A stretch of 40,274 nt of DNA from GCA-2701705 sp036163455 (GCA_036163455.1 JAYZKL010000038.1:1-40274), one strand, 5' to 3'. Shown: positions 31,990-39,866, numbered from the stretch's first letter. Numbers and translations: made by a program. Notes: generated by a model from the sequence alone, not told the origin.

Positions 31990-33110
31990 TGACAGACAAG
32001 AGCACACAAAATTTATCACCAAATGATTTGATGAAATCTGTAATTCAGAGAATCGCTACCGGCCCAGAAATGAGTAAAGATATTTCAAGAGAAGAAGCTA
32101 AGCTCTGCATGTCTTCAATTCTAAAAGGTGAGATAGATGAAACAAGAGCCGCCATTTTTCTCATTGCTCTGAGAATGAAAAGAGAAACAGATGATGAGGT
32201 TTTAGGTGTTCATGATGCTATCAAAGAAGTTACTAAATCAATTAAAAGCACACAAAATAATATAATAAATATTGGTGACCCATATGATGGGTTCACTCGG
32301 AACATTCCTTCTTCAGCTTTTTTATTACCAGTATTAGCAGAACTTGGATACCCAGTTTTCTCCCATGGAATAGAATGTATCGGCCCAAAGTTTGGATGTA
32401 CTCATAACATCACATATAAATTACTTGGCCTTAATGTGAATATGTCTATTGAAGAAGCTGCAGAGAGATTAGAAAATAATAAAATTGCCTGGGCTTATCT
32501 TGATCAAAGCCAATTTTGTCCTGCCCTACACAAATTATTAAATCTAAGAGAAAAAATAATTAAAAGACCTGTTATAACAACAATTGAGGTCCTTGCAAAT
32601 CCAATCATTGGAAAGCAGACGCATTTTGTTACAGGATATGTACATAAAGCATACCCTCCTGTTTACTTAAATCTCTCTAGGAATGCTGACTTTAATACTG
32701 CATTGGTTATACGTGGGACAGAAGGTGGAGTGATACCTGCCCTCAACAAAAATGGAAAAGTCCATTTTTATAAAGATAAAAATAATGACAATGAATCAGC
32801 AGAAGTTGATCCTCTAAAGGATTTAAACATAGATCAAAAAGTTCGTGCAGTCGAGGTACCAAATAATATTCAAAAACTAAATCCATCAGACAAAATAGAA
32901 TCTAAAGTTGATCCAAATAATCTTGCATCTGAAAGCATTAAGCTTGGATTAGATGCTTTATCAGGCAAAGATGGCGTAATGAAAGACTGTATAATTTATG
33001 GAGCTTCATTAATATTAAGCAATATTACAAACGATGACTTACCCCATTGCAAAAAAACGGTTAAAGAAGTAATAGAATCTGGAAGTTGTCTAAAAAGAAT
33101 TAAACAATAA
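31989..33110 (+). CDS. TrpD2/YbiB-like protein of the anthranilate phosphoribosyltransferase family
   Basis: A 373-residue homologue of TrpD. The N-terminal helical domain holds Glu-Thr-Arg-Ala-Ala-Ile-Phe-Leu-Ile-Ala-Leu-Arg-Met-Lys (about 53-66). The phosphoribosyl loop region reads Gly-Asp-Pro-Tyr-Asp-Gly rather than the Gly-Thr-Gly-Gly-Asp of catalytic TrpD, then Ser-His-Gly and Lys-Phe-Gly-Cys-Thr follow. This departure is typical of TrpD2/YbiB proteins, some of which bind nucleic acids and lack the enzyme activity. No other trp gene is present. It is coupled to the dioxygenase gene and followed after 13 bases by a DsrC paralogue. Confidence 0.78.
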   Translation: MTDKSTQNLSPNDLMKSVIQRIATGPEMSKDISREEAKLCMSSILKGEIDETRAAIFLIALRMKRETDDEVLGVHDAIKEVTKSIKSTQNNIINIGDPYDGFTRNIPSSAFLLPVLAELGYPVFSHGIECIGPKFGCTHNITYKLLGLNVNMSIEEAAERLENNKIAWAYLDQSQFCPALHKLLNLREKIIKRPVITTIEVLANPIIGKQTHFVTGYVHKAYPPVYLNLSRNADFNTALVIRGTEGGVIPALNKNGKVHFYKDKNNDNESAEVDPLKDLNIDQKVRAVEVPNNIQKLNPSDKIESKVDPNNLASESIKLGLDALSGKDGVMKDCIIYGASLILSNITNDDLPHCKKTVKEVIESGSCLKRIKQ

Positions 33111-33123
33111 TTTTAGGAAAGAA

Positions 33124-33438
33124 ATGGATATTGATGATTCAGGATTTTTAGAAGACCCAGATAATTGGGATGAAAAATTTGCATCACAAACTGCTGAATT
33201 ATTTGATCTCTATTTAACTAAAGAACACTGGGAAGTTATTAAATTTATCAGAAACTACTATACTAAACATAACAAGGTGCCAGAGTTGAGAGAATTATTA
33301 AAAAGCTTTGAAGTAAATTTTGGGAAGGAAAAATCTTCTAGAAAGTACATTTATAATCTTTTCCCTTATGGCTACGGGCAACAGGCATGTAGAATTGCTG
33401 GTATGAGACAACCCAAAAAACTTTGGTTGGACCTTTAG
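33124..33438 (+). CDS. DsrC/TusE paralogue retaining only the upstream cysteine
   Basis: A 104-residue member of the DsrC/TusE family: Trp-Glu-Val-Ile-Lys-Phe-Ile-Arg at 36-43, Leu-Phe-Pro-Tyr-Gly at 79-83 and Gln-Gln-Ala-Cys89. Cys89 corresponds to Cys98 of DsrC; the penultimate Cys is replaced by Leu100, and the tail is altered to Lys-Leu-Trp-Leu-Asp-Leu. TusE proteins usually show the reverse, with only the final Cys. A tail able to form one thiol adduct but no internal disulfide is unusual. The stop abuts the start of the DUF4396 gene. Confidence 0.83.
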   Translation: MDIDDSGFLEDPDNWDEKFASQTAELFDLYLTKEHWEVIKFIRNYYTKHNKVPELRELLKSFEVNFGKEKSSRKYIYNLFPYGYGQQACRIAGMRQPKKLWLDL

Positions 33439-33918
33439 ATGAATATGGGAACAGATACAACATTTGATTGGGCTTGTAAATCAACTTGGAAAACTTCTGC
33501 GTATAATACCATGTGGTGTTTGATAGGCTGCAGCATTGGTGATTTTGGAACAATTTATTATTTTCAAATTTCAGGTATCCCTTGGCCCACACTCCATATC
33601 ATGTTATTAGCAATTTTCAATGGAATCCTAACAAGCATTCTTCTTGAAACAATAATTCTTCTAAATCAAATGGGTTTGGTAAAAGCATTTAAAACTGCAA
33701 TTGGGATGAGTTTAATTTCAATGATTAGTATGGAAATTGCTATGAATACTGTTGATGTTTTAATTACTGGTGGAGCGCAATTAAATTTATTTGTCCTACC
33801 AATTATGTTAATTGTCGGATTCTTAACTCCATGGCCATATAACTATTGGAGGTTAAAAAAATTTGGAATTAGTTGTTGTCCCTCAGATGATATGGGAAGT
33901 GAAGATTTGAGTAATTGA
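33439..33918 (+). CDS. DUF4396-family membrane protein
   Basis: A 159-residue integral membrane protein with four hydrophobic helices (about 20-40, 45-68, 80-103 and 112-130), matching the DUF4396 pattern of Trp-Lys-x-Thr near the start and Trp-Pro-Tyr-Asn-Tyr-Trp-Arg-Leu at the end. Several cysteines (Cys12, Cys27, Cys31 and a Cys-Cys pair near 146) and Met residues might bind a metal, but function is unknown. Its ATG immediately follows the DsrC paralogue stop. The last 36 bases overlap the opposite-strand exbB end. Confidence 0.75.
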   Translation: MNMGTDTTFDWACKSTWKTSAYNTMWCLIGCSIGDFGTIYYFQISGIPWPTLHIMLLAIFNGILTSILLETIILLNQMGLVKAFKTAIGMSLISMISMEIAMNTVDVLITGGAQLNLFVLPIMLIVGFLTPWPYNYWRLKKFGISCCPSDDMGSEDLSN

Positions 33919-34512
33919 ACTCTCAATTTTTAGTTTTAATTTTTCAATTAATCCTCTAAACCAGGATTCAAAAATCACTACGGGTATTGCAATACTGAGC
34001 CCTGCTGCAGTTGTTAACAAGGCTTCCCAAATACCTCCTGAAAGAATTGCAGGATCTACATTTTTACCCGCATTCTCTAACTGCTGAAAGGCGTCAATCA
34101 TTCCAAATATAGTTCCAAGTAAACCTGCTAAAGGTGCCACAGCAGCTATTACCTGTAATCCAGTAAGTTTGGAATTATAATAGTCTACCCTCTCATCACT
34201 CAGCCTGATTATTTCTTCTTTTAAGACATCTTCGGTTTTAGATGATGGTTTATTATTTTTTATAAGCTGGTACATTGCAAATGATGCAACCTCCTCAACC
34301 GGGTGCTCTGCTTTTTTGATTAGATTATAAGCATCATCTTTTTTCCCAGATTTCCAAAGGCCCAAGCTGCTTTCAAGTTTTTCACTTCTGAAAAAATCTG
34401 CTTTCCTAAAAACGTGAATTTTATATAGGATAACAGCTAAAGCATATATTGATAGGAGAACAAGAAAATACATGACTGGTCCGCCCAGATTAAAAAGAGT
34501 ATGCATTGTCAT
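33883..34512 (-). CDS. exbB: ExbB / MotA-TolQ-ExbB proton channel family protein
   Basis: A 209-residue inner-membrane protein with a hydrophobic segment at the start (about 10-30), a cytoplasmic loop, and the two C-terminal helices of the family. These contain Ala-Pro-Leu-Ala-Gly-Leu-Leu-Gly-Thr-Ile-Phe-Gly-Met (about 130-142), the conserved ExbB/TolQ motif. It forms the pentameric channel that energises TonB with ExbD. It belongs with the exbD-exbD-tonB genes at 37122 although it is on the other strand, downstream of the receptor gene. Its 3' end overlaps the DUF4396 gene. Confidence 0.9.
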   Translation of the reverse strand: MTMHTLFNLGGPVMYFLVLLSIYALAVILYKIHVFRKADFFRSEKLESSLGLWKSGKKDDAYNLIKKAEHPVEEVASFAMYQLIKNNKPSSKTEDVLKEEIIRLSDERVDYYNSKLTGLQVIAAVAPLAGLLGTIFGMIDAFQQLENAGKNVDPAILSGGIWEALLTTAAGLSIAIPVVIFESWFRGLIEKLKLKIESSITQIFTSHII

Positions 34513-34614
34513 AATTTCATCATCCTCATTCTATATAGTTAGATAAAAATGCCATGTTACATTAATTATTGTGTTTTGTCTCGAAATACAGGGGTTGTTA
34601 TATCAATGATGTGA

Positions 34615-34643
34615 TGATGGTCTGGGGAAAATTCAGACCATCA
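34615..34643. terminator. stem-loop in the exbB-receptor gap
   Basis: TGATGGTCTG (34615-34624) and CAGACCATCA (34634-34643) form a perfect 10-base stem with a 9-base loop. A short C-T4-C run follows on the plus strand only. With the hairpin at 34668-34689 it occupies the 219-base gap between the receptor stop and the exbB start, and may limit read-through from the receptor gene. Orientation of any terminator is uncertain. Confidence 0.45.
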
Positions 34644-34667
34644 CTTTTCACTTATCATCATACGGAA

Positions 34668-34689
34668 ACCCGAGAGGGAGCTCTCGGGT
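34668..34689 (-). terminator. GC-rich hairpin after the TonB-dependent receptor gene
   Basis: ACCCGAGAG (34668-34676) and CTCTCGGGT (34681-34689) form a perfect 9-base stem with a 4-base loop, 43 bases beyond the receptor stop. On the minus strand the stem is followed by TTCCGT rather than a real T run, so it is a weak intrinsic terminator or an mRNA 3'-end stabiliser. Confidence 0.55.
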
Positions 34690-34731
34690 ACCTGTACTTC
34701 ATCGGAGAAATTGATGAAAGTTACGTTCTTT

Positions 34732-36984
34732 TTAAAAGTCGAAACTGAAACCCGCCATAAAAGTTTGTGGCTTATTAGGTCTCTTTCCATAGTTGTGTTC
34801 TGATGCAACGATTACTTTGTCAAATAAGTTGTCTACATTTAAAAATAATCTTGCATTGCTTATGCCATATGAATTAACTGGCACATTCATTCCTGAATTA
34901 AGATCAAATATCCATGCTTTTCCAGTTTTATATGTATTGCTTGCATTTGTAAAAGTATCATCAAGATACTTCGCACCTATTGAGATATCCCAAGTTGGTG
35001 TTGCCATGCCCATTGATACATACATCTGAAAGTCAGGAATATACTTAATTGATTTACCCATTTGATTTACTTCATCATCTGTATTTGTTTTGTATTCAGA
35101 ATTTTGAACCAAACCAGAAATAAGAAGAGGATATCTAATACCAGTATTGATTATACCTCCGCCTTTCATTTGTGGGCCTGGGAACATGTCAGAAAGTCTG
35201 TATTGAAACTCAATACCATGGACTTCAGCTTTACCAGCATTCAATGAATCACCAGTATTACCTGTACATCCATTAGCAACTAAACATGATTCTAATAGAT
35301 TGTTATAATCTACAAGAAATGCTATCGCTTCAAAATAACTACCAGGTGAGCTAATTCTCATTCCAACTTCATAGTTATCAGATGATTCTGGATTACCAGA
35401 ACTATAACCAGTCGGCGAATATCCTTCATGATATCCGGCAAACATCTGTACATCATTAGGAAAACTGTAAACAGTTGAAAGCCCTAACATTGTTTCATCG
35501 TTACTAGCTGTTCCAGTTGATCCAGGAGTAGCCATGGTTCCTTTATTATATTCTACATCTTCATAACGAAGACCGATTGTAGATGTAAAGTTACCATGTG
35601 TAATAACATCTTTAATATGCCAAGACTCGGCGTCAGCATCTTTAAGCTCAGATCCTGTTTGGGCACCTGGTCCAGTTGCTCCACCGATTGTACGTGTCAT
35701 TGTGTTATTTGAATCAATTGTAAAGTTTTCTTGATAAGATGAATCCATTCTTTGACGATAGTCTTTATGCCTACGATAGCCATATTCTAAGTCGTGATTA
35801 CCGACTTGGTGACTAACAACAAATTGAACACCAGTCATTCCATAGTCACGATGACCCATAGATCTCTTGATGTATTCATTATCGCCCATTGCGGTAGTAC
35901 CGGTTAAAATATTACATGCTCTTAATTCCATTCCAAGGTCGCCATTACAAGCTCCTTGCATATCAAGTGCACTTAAGCTGACTTTAGTAACAGATCCAAC
36001 TCCATTCGCCTCAGGATCAATATATACTTCACCAACTTTACCCCAAAGACGACTATATCTGGTTTTATAAAGCTTTGATGTAATCGACATATTTGGCATT
36101 GGTTCCATATAATGAGTGAAGATGTAACGGTGGTAATCATTGTCCATTTGGTCAAATGCTGACATACCGTATCTTTGATATGGATCTGCTGCAAATGCAG
36201 CTGTAGTCAAACCAATATAACTTTCATTTGAAGTTTCAGTGGTATTTTGACTAGATAATTCAAAATATTGATTCCATGAACTACCTTGCGGTGTATATCG
36301 TATCTTAAATAAATCAGATTGTTTATCAAATCCAGTATCTCCTGGGTTTCCAGTTCCTTTAATTGATTTGAACCCATCTGATCTATAATCATGATATTCA
36401 AAAACATACCCTAGCGATGGTGTTATGTTACCTCCATAATAAGTATGATTACGAGTATAACCATCATCACCAAATGTAACAGAGTAATGTCCTTCACTTT
36501 GAGCAGTTGGAATTGATCTTGAGATAAAATTTATAGTACCAGCAGTTGTTCTTGGTCCAGTTCCTATTGAAGTCGGTCCTTTTAACACCTCTATGCCTTC
36601 CATACGCCCTGAATCAGGGAAAAAGTACATCGAGAAGTTAGAGTAAACAGCAGGTCCTTGTAAAATTCCATCTTCCAAGATATTTACTTTTTGAGTTCTA
36701 AGCGTTGCAACACCTCTCATACCGATATTTGATCTAAGACCAAATCCATCTTCAGTTTGAGAATAAACACCAGGAATCCTATTAAGAAGTCTCTCTGGGT
36801 CTGTGTAGCCAGATGCTTTAATCTCTTCATCACTTATAAAGTGAGCTGAACCAGCTTGTTGAGTTTCATCTTGTGAACCAAATACACTAACAGGCGACAT
36901 ATTTTGCTCTGAAAAAGCATTGCCTGCTGTAAATGTAGTTAAGACAAAAACAACTGCTAGTTGTAGCTTGGATGTTTTTTTCAT
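34732..36984 (-). CDS. TonB-dependent outer-membrane receptor, FecA-like
   Basis: A 750-residue outer-membrane receptor. It has a signal peptide (1-25), then Met-Ser-Pro-Val-Ser-Val-Phe-Gly, a plausible TonB box, and a plug domain with Gly-Met-Arg-Gly, Leu-Glu-Asp-Gly-Ile, Val-Leu-Lys-Gly-Pro and Gly-Thr-Ile-Asn-Phe. The beta-barrel follows, ending in aromatic Phe-Asp-Phe as usual for outer-membrane proteins. The plug most resembles FecA-type Fe(III)-citrate/siderophore receptors. Two Fur boxes overlapping its promoter show iron regulation. The ligand is uncertain. Confidence 0.9.
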   Translation of the reverse strand: MKKTSKLQLAVVFVLTTFTAGNAFSEQNMSPVSVFGSQDETQQAGSAHFISDEEIKASGYTDPERLLNRIPGVYSQTEDGFGLRSNIGMRGVATLRTQKVNILEDGILQGPAVYSNFSMYFFPDSGRMEGIEVLKGPTSIGTGPRTTAGTINFISRSIPTAQSEGHYSVTFGDDGYTRNHTYYGGNITPSLGYVFEYHDYRSDGFKSIKGTGNPGDTGFDKQSDLFKIRYTPQGSSWNQYFELSSQNTTETSNESYIGLTTAAFAADPYQRYGMSAFDQMDNDYHRYIFTHYMEPMPNMSITSKLYKTRYSRLWGKVGEVYIDPEANGVGSVTKVSLSALDMQGACNGDLGMELRACNILTGTTAMGDNEYIKRSMGHRDYGMTGVQFVVSHQVGNHDLEYGYRRHKDYRQRMDSSYQENFTIDSNNTMTRTIGGATGPGAQTGSELKDADAESWHIKDVITHGNFTSTIGLRYEDVEYNKGTMATPGSTGTASNDETMLGLSTVYSFPNDVQMFAGYHEGYSPTGYSSGNPESSDNYEVGMRISSPGSYFEAIAFLVDYNNLLESCLVANGCTGNTGDSLNAGKAEVHGIEFQYRLSDMFPGPQMKGGGIINTGIRYPLLISGLVQNSEYKTNTDDEVNQMGKSIKYIPDFQMYVSMGMATPTWDISIGAKYLDDTFTNASNTYKTGKAWIFDLNSGMNVPVNSYGISNARLFLNVDNLFDKVIVASEHNYGKRPNKPQTFMAGFSFDF

Positions 36985-37006
36985 ATATAACTCCCTTATT
37001 TATACT

Positions 37007-37025
37007 AATGATAATCATTATCATT
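37007..37025. promoter_or_regulatory. Fur box 1
   Basis: AATGATAATCATTATCATT is a 9-1-9 perfect palindrome closely matching the Fur consensus GATAATGATAATCATTATC. It lies 22 bases upstream of the receptor ATG, downstream of the receptor -10, so Fur bound here would block transcription. Confidence 0.9.
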
Positions 37026-37028
37026 TAT

Positions 37029-37045
37029 TAATGATTCTCATTATC
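37029..37045. promoter_or_regulatory. Fur box 2
   Basis: On the minus strand GATAATGAGAATCATTA differs from the first 17 bases of the Fur consensus by one base. It covers the receptor -10 (37040-37045). With box 1 it makes a tandem site that probably also affects the divergent exbD promoter. Confidence 0.88.
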
Positions 37046-37067
37046 TTTATTTTAAAAGGTTTGTCAA
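37040..37067 (-). promoter_or_regulatory. sigma-70 promoter of the TonB-dependent receptor gene
   Basis: On the minus strand TTGACA (37062-37067), a 16-base spacer and GATAAT (37040-37045) give a strong promoter whose -10 is embedded in Fur box 2. A plus-strand TTGTCA at 37061-37066 with TAGGGT at 37085-37090 (18-base spacer) may serve exbD, so the two -35 elements would overlap. Confidence 0.75.
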
Positions 37068-37121
37068 GTAAAATAGTGGAAAAATAGGGTATTTTCAGTA
37101 GAATCAATAAATCTTGCTTGG

Positions 37122-37520
37122 ATGGGAAAAGTTATGACGAAAATTAGTTTAACTCCAATTATTGATGTCGTTTTCATCTTATTGATATTTTTTATGTTAG
37201 CCACTAACTTCCAAAAATTTAATCAGATGGACATAAATATTGCTACTGAATCAGCCGCACCATCTGTGCTAGATAAGGAATTTTTTATTATAGAGTTTAA
37301 TAATGCAGGTAATTATAAAATGAATGGTGAATCTTATGAATTAGATGATTTAAAGAAAGTTATTTCACAATCAGTCGTTAATACACCTGATTATATGGTA
37401 ATTCTAAAACCATCCGAAAAAACACAACTTCAATCTATCTTTACGCTATTAGAAAGTTTACATAAAGATGAGATAAAAAATATCTCTATTGGTGTTAAAA
37501 AAAATGAAACTCAAAAATAG
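37122..37520 (+). CDS. exbD: ExbD, canonical proton-carrying subunit
   Basis: A 132-residue ExbD/TolR family protein: a short cytoplasmic N-terminus, one transmembrane helix (about 13-33) and a periplasmic domain. The essential Asp15 is present in Leu-Thr-Pro-Ile-Ile-Asp-Val-Val-Phe. It couples the proton gradient to TonB inside the ExbB ring. A start at a second in-frame ATG (37134) is possible. It overlaps the second exbD by 17 bases. Confidence 0.88.
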   Translation: MGKVMTKISLTPIIDVVFILLIFFMLATNFQKFNQMDINIATESAAPSVLDKEFFIIEFNNAGNYKMNGESYELDDLKKVISQSVVNTPDYMVILKPSEKTQLQSIFTLLESLHKDEIKNISIGVKKNETQK

Positions 37521-37917
37521 AATTGCTAATGATAATAAGATCACTGATAGTAATTTACTTCCTCTAGTAAATATTATCTTTCTGTTATTAATATTTTTTT
37601 TACTAGCAGGAGTGATTGAAAAGAAAAGAGATTTATTGGGGGTTGAAATTCCGCAGGCTACCCTACAGCAATTTACTGAAAAAGAGCAACCTGAACTTCA
37701 TCTATATTCTAATGGGACAATTAAATTTGATGGTGCTACGGTCACTCTCAAAAATCTTACAAAAAATATGAAAAATAAATATCCCCAAATTAATGAATTA
37801 GAATTATTAGTTACCGCAGATTCCTCTGTTACATCTAAAAGCTTAAATGAGGTTTTGCTTGCACTTGATAAATCAAAAATTAAAAAGATAAACTTGCTGA
37901 CGCTAAAAAATGAATGA
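37504..37917 (+). CDS. second ExbD with Asn in place of the proton-carrying Asp
   Basis: A 137-residue ExbD/TolR family protein. The transmembrane region reads Leu-Pro-Leu-Val-Asn23-Ile-Ile-Phe-Leu-Leu-Leu-Ile-Phe-Phe, so the otherwise invariant Asp is Asn23. The periplasmic domain is normal in length. I start at ATG 37504; a TTG 15 bases upstream is less likely. It probably forms a heterodimer with the canonical ExbD. It overlaps exbD by 17 bases and tonB by 8, so the three are translated together. Confidence 0.87.
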   Translation: MKLKNRIANDNKITDSNLLPLVNIIFLLLIFFLLAGVIEKKRDLLGVEIPQATLQQFTEKEQPELHLYSNGTIKFDGATVTLKNLTKNMKNKYPQINELELLVTADSSVTSKSLNEVLLALDKSKIKKINLLTLKNE

Positions 37918-38473
37918 TCAACAGACATTTCTAAATTATTTTATTTTAGCCTTTGTGCTACATCTGATGGTACTTGTTAGCCTGACTACTATTCATTTTA
38001 CATCTGATGTTACTAGAACCGGTGAAACAGGGATGGAGCTACAAATTTTCATAATGAAACAAGAAGTAAATCCTGTAGAAGAAACAAATATTGCTGAATC
38101 AATTGAAAAGAAAATTGAGGAAAAAGTAGATGAGCAGCAAATTATGCTTGATGATCGAAAAGCTGGCGATAAAACCCAACAAACTTTTGATACTTGGCAT
38201 GGAAGAGTTAGACAAATCATTGATAGTAATAAATCTTACCCCCTGCTTTCACGTCAAAGAAAAGAAGAAGGGACTGTGGTTGTTAAATTTACAATCTTAA
38301 AAAATGGTTCGGTGGAAAACTTAACGCTTAGAAGCTCAGGCTACCGTGGTCTTGATAGGGAAGCGAGAAGAATGATTATGACATCTGAACCTTTCCCAAA
38401 AATCCCTAGCTCAGCTAATAAGGAATCAATCACTCTCACAGTTCCAATCAATTTTTCATTAGAAAAGAATTAA
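37910..38473 (+). CDS. tonB: TonB energy-transducing protein
   Basis: A 187-residue protein with a single N-terminal membrane anchor (about 9-28), a short Glu/Lys-rich linker and a C-terminal TonB domain: Gly-Thr-Val-Val-Val-Lys-Phe (about 122-128), then Leu-Asp-Arg-Glu-Ala near 150 and a final Ile-Thr-Leu-Thr-Val-Pro-Ile-Asn-Phe. The linker lacks the Pro-rich Pro-Lys/Glu-Pro repeats of E. coli TonB, so reach across the periplasm may be shorter. Its stop overlaps the convergent cysG stop. Confidence 0.9.
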   Translation: MNDQQTFLNYFILAFVLHLMVLVSLTTIHFTSDVTRTGETGMELQIFIMKQEVNPVEETNIAESIEKKIEEKVDEQQIMLDDRKAGDKTQQTFDTWHGRVRQIIDSNKSYPLLSRQRKEEGTVVVKFTILKNGSVENLTLRSSGYRGLDREARRMIMTSEPFPKIPSSANKESITLTVPINFSLEKN

Positions 38474-39864
38474 TTAGTTTTATACCAACTCAATTTATCT
38501 CTTAATTTTACAACGTTACCAACTATAAGAAGTGTGGGGGCTTGTGGCTTTTCTTTTTTTACTACTTCAGGCATTTTACTTAAAGTTGAAATATACTCTT
38601 TTTGTTCGGGGGTGGTACCTTGTTGAATTATTGCACAAGGTGTAGAACCATCTAGCCCATTCTTTTGTAATTCTTCACAGATAATATCTATAGTGACTAA
38701 TCCCATATAAAAAACAATAGTATGGTCTTTTTGAATTAATTTTTCCCAATTTAAATTGAGTTTTCCTTCCTTCAAATGTCCTGTGACAAAACTGCATGAT
38801 TGTGCATAATCACGATGAGTTAAAGGAATACCTGCATAGGCAGCACAACCTGAGGCAGCTGTGATTCCAGGTACTACTTGAAAAGATACTTTTTCATCTA
38901 CTAAAGTATCTATTTCTTCTCCACCTCTACCAAAAATAAATGGGTCCCCTCCTTTTAATCTTAAAACTCTTTTTCCTTCTTTGGCGTATTTAACAAGTAA
39001 TTGATTAATTTCTTCTTGTCGTACCGCGTGTATATCTCGTTGCTTACCAACATATATCTTCTTTGCATCCCTTCGGATTAAATCGATAATTGACGGATGT
39101 ACCAAACGGTCATACAGCGCTACATCAGCTTGTTGCATCAATCTCAAAGCTCTAAATGTTAACAGATCTGGATCTCCTGGTCCTGCACCTACTATGTATA
39201 CCTCTCCCTTATTTTTCACTTCTTCATCAAATGAATCAATTTCAGATTTTAAATAAGCAACTGCCTCCTCATCCTGTCCACTTAGGACTAGTTCAACAAA
39301 TTTACTATTCAACATCTGTTCCCAAAAAATTCTATTCGACTTAGAGTTTTTTAATTTTTTTCTTATCGGAACTCTATTTTCTGAAACTATTTTAGCTAGC
39401 CTTCCATATGAACCGGGTATCATGGTTTCTAATTTTGTTCTTAACATACGAGCTAATACTGGAGATGAACCTCCTGTTGAGACCGCTACCGTGATTGGCC
39501 CTCTTTCAAGAATAGAAGGAAAAATAAAATCACATAAATCAGTCTGGTCTACTACATTAATTAAAATATTGCTCTTTCTTGCATCATCAGCAATCTGAAC
39601 ATTTAGCTCTTTATCATTGGTGGCAACAACAATAAATTTAAATTTTTTAGAATCTAAAATTTTTTTATCATATTTCTCTTTTTGGCAACTAATTTTTTTT
39701 TCTTTTTCTAGGTTTAAAAGGTAATCAGAAATTTCTGGTGCAATCAAAGTAATATTTGCATTTGCTTTAATTAATAAATCTACCTTTCTTTCCGCAACGT
39801 CTCCTCCGCCAATAATTAAACAATTTTGATTATCTAGTTTGAAAAAAAAGGGGAAATATTTCAT
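38470..39864 (-). CDS. cysG: siroheme synthase
   Basis: A 464-residue trifunctional enzyme making siroheme from uroporphyrinogen III. The N-terminal precorrin-2 dehydrogenase/ferrochelatase part has the NAD motif Leu-Ile-Ile-Gly-Gly-Gly-Asp-Val-Ala-Glu-Arg-Lys (16-27). The C-terminal SAM-dependent methyltransferase starts near 223 with Gly-Ala-Gly-Pro-Gly-Asp-Pro and contains Gly-Gly-Asp-Pro-Phe-Ile-Phe-Gly-Arg-Gly-Gly. I use ATG 39864 because MKYFPFFFKLDNQNCLIIGG matches CysG starts; an upstream in-frame start would overlap the preceding gene. Siroheme is the cofactor of DsrAB, linking this gene to the dsr operon. Confidence 0.95.
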   Translation of the reverse strand: MKYFPFFFKLDNQNCLIIGGGDVAERKVDLLIKANANITLIAPEISDYLLNLEKEKKISCQKEKYDKKILDSKKFKFIVVATNDKELNVQIADDARKSNILINVVDQTDLCDFIFPSILERGPITVAVSTGGSSPVLARMLRTKLETMIPGSYGRLAKIVSENRVPIRKKLKNSKSNRIFWEQMLNSKFVELVLSGQDEEAVAYLKSEIDSFDEEVKNKGEVYIVGAGPGDPDLLTFRALRLMQQADVALYDRLVHPSIIDLIRRDAKKIYVGKQRDIHAVRQEEINQLLVKYAKEGKRVLRLKGGDPFIFGRGGEEIDTLVDEKVSFQVVPGITAASGCAAYAGIPLTHRDYAQSCSFVTGHLKEGKLNLNWEKLIQKDHTIVFYMGLVTIDIICEELQKNGLDGSTPCAIIQQGTTPEQKEYISTLSKMPEVVKKEKPQAPTLLIVGNVVKLRDKLSWYKTN

Positions 39865-39866
39865 TA

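Noticed and set aside
31989..33110. True anthranilate phosphoribosyltransferase (trpD)
   Set aside because: The phosphoribosyl-diphosphate loop is not the Gly-Thr-Gly-Gly-Asp of TrpD and no other trp gene is nearby; TrpD2/YbiB-like fits better.
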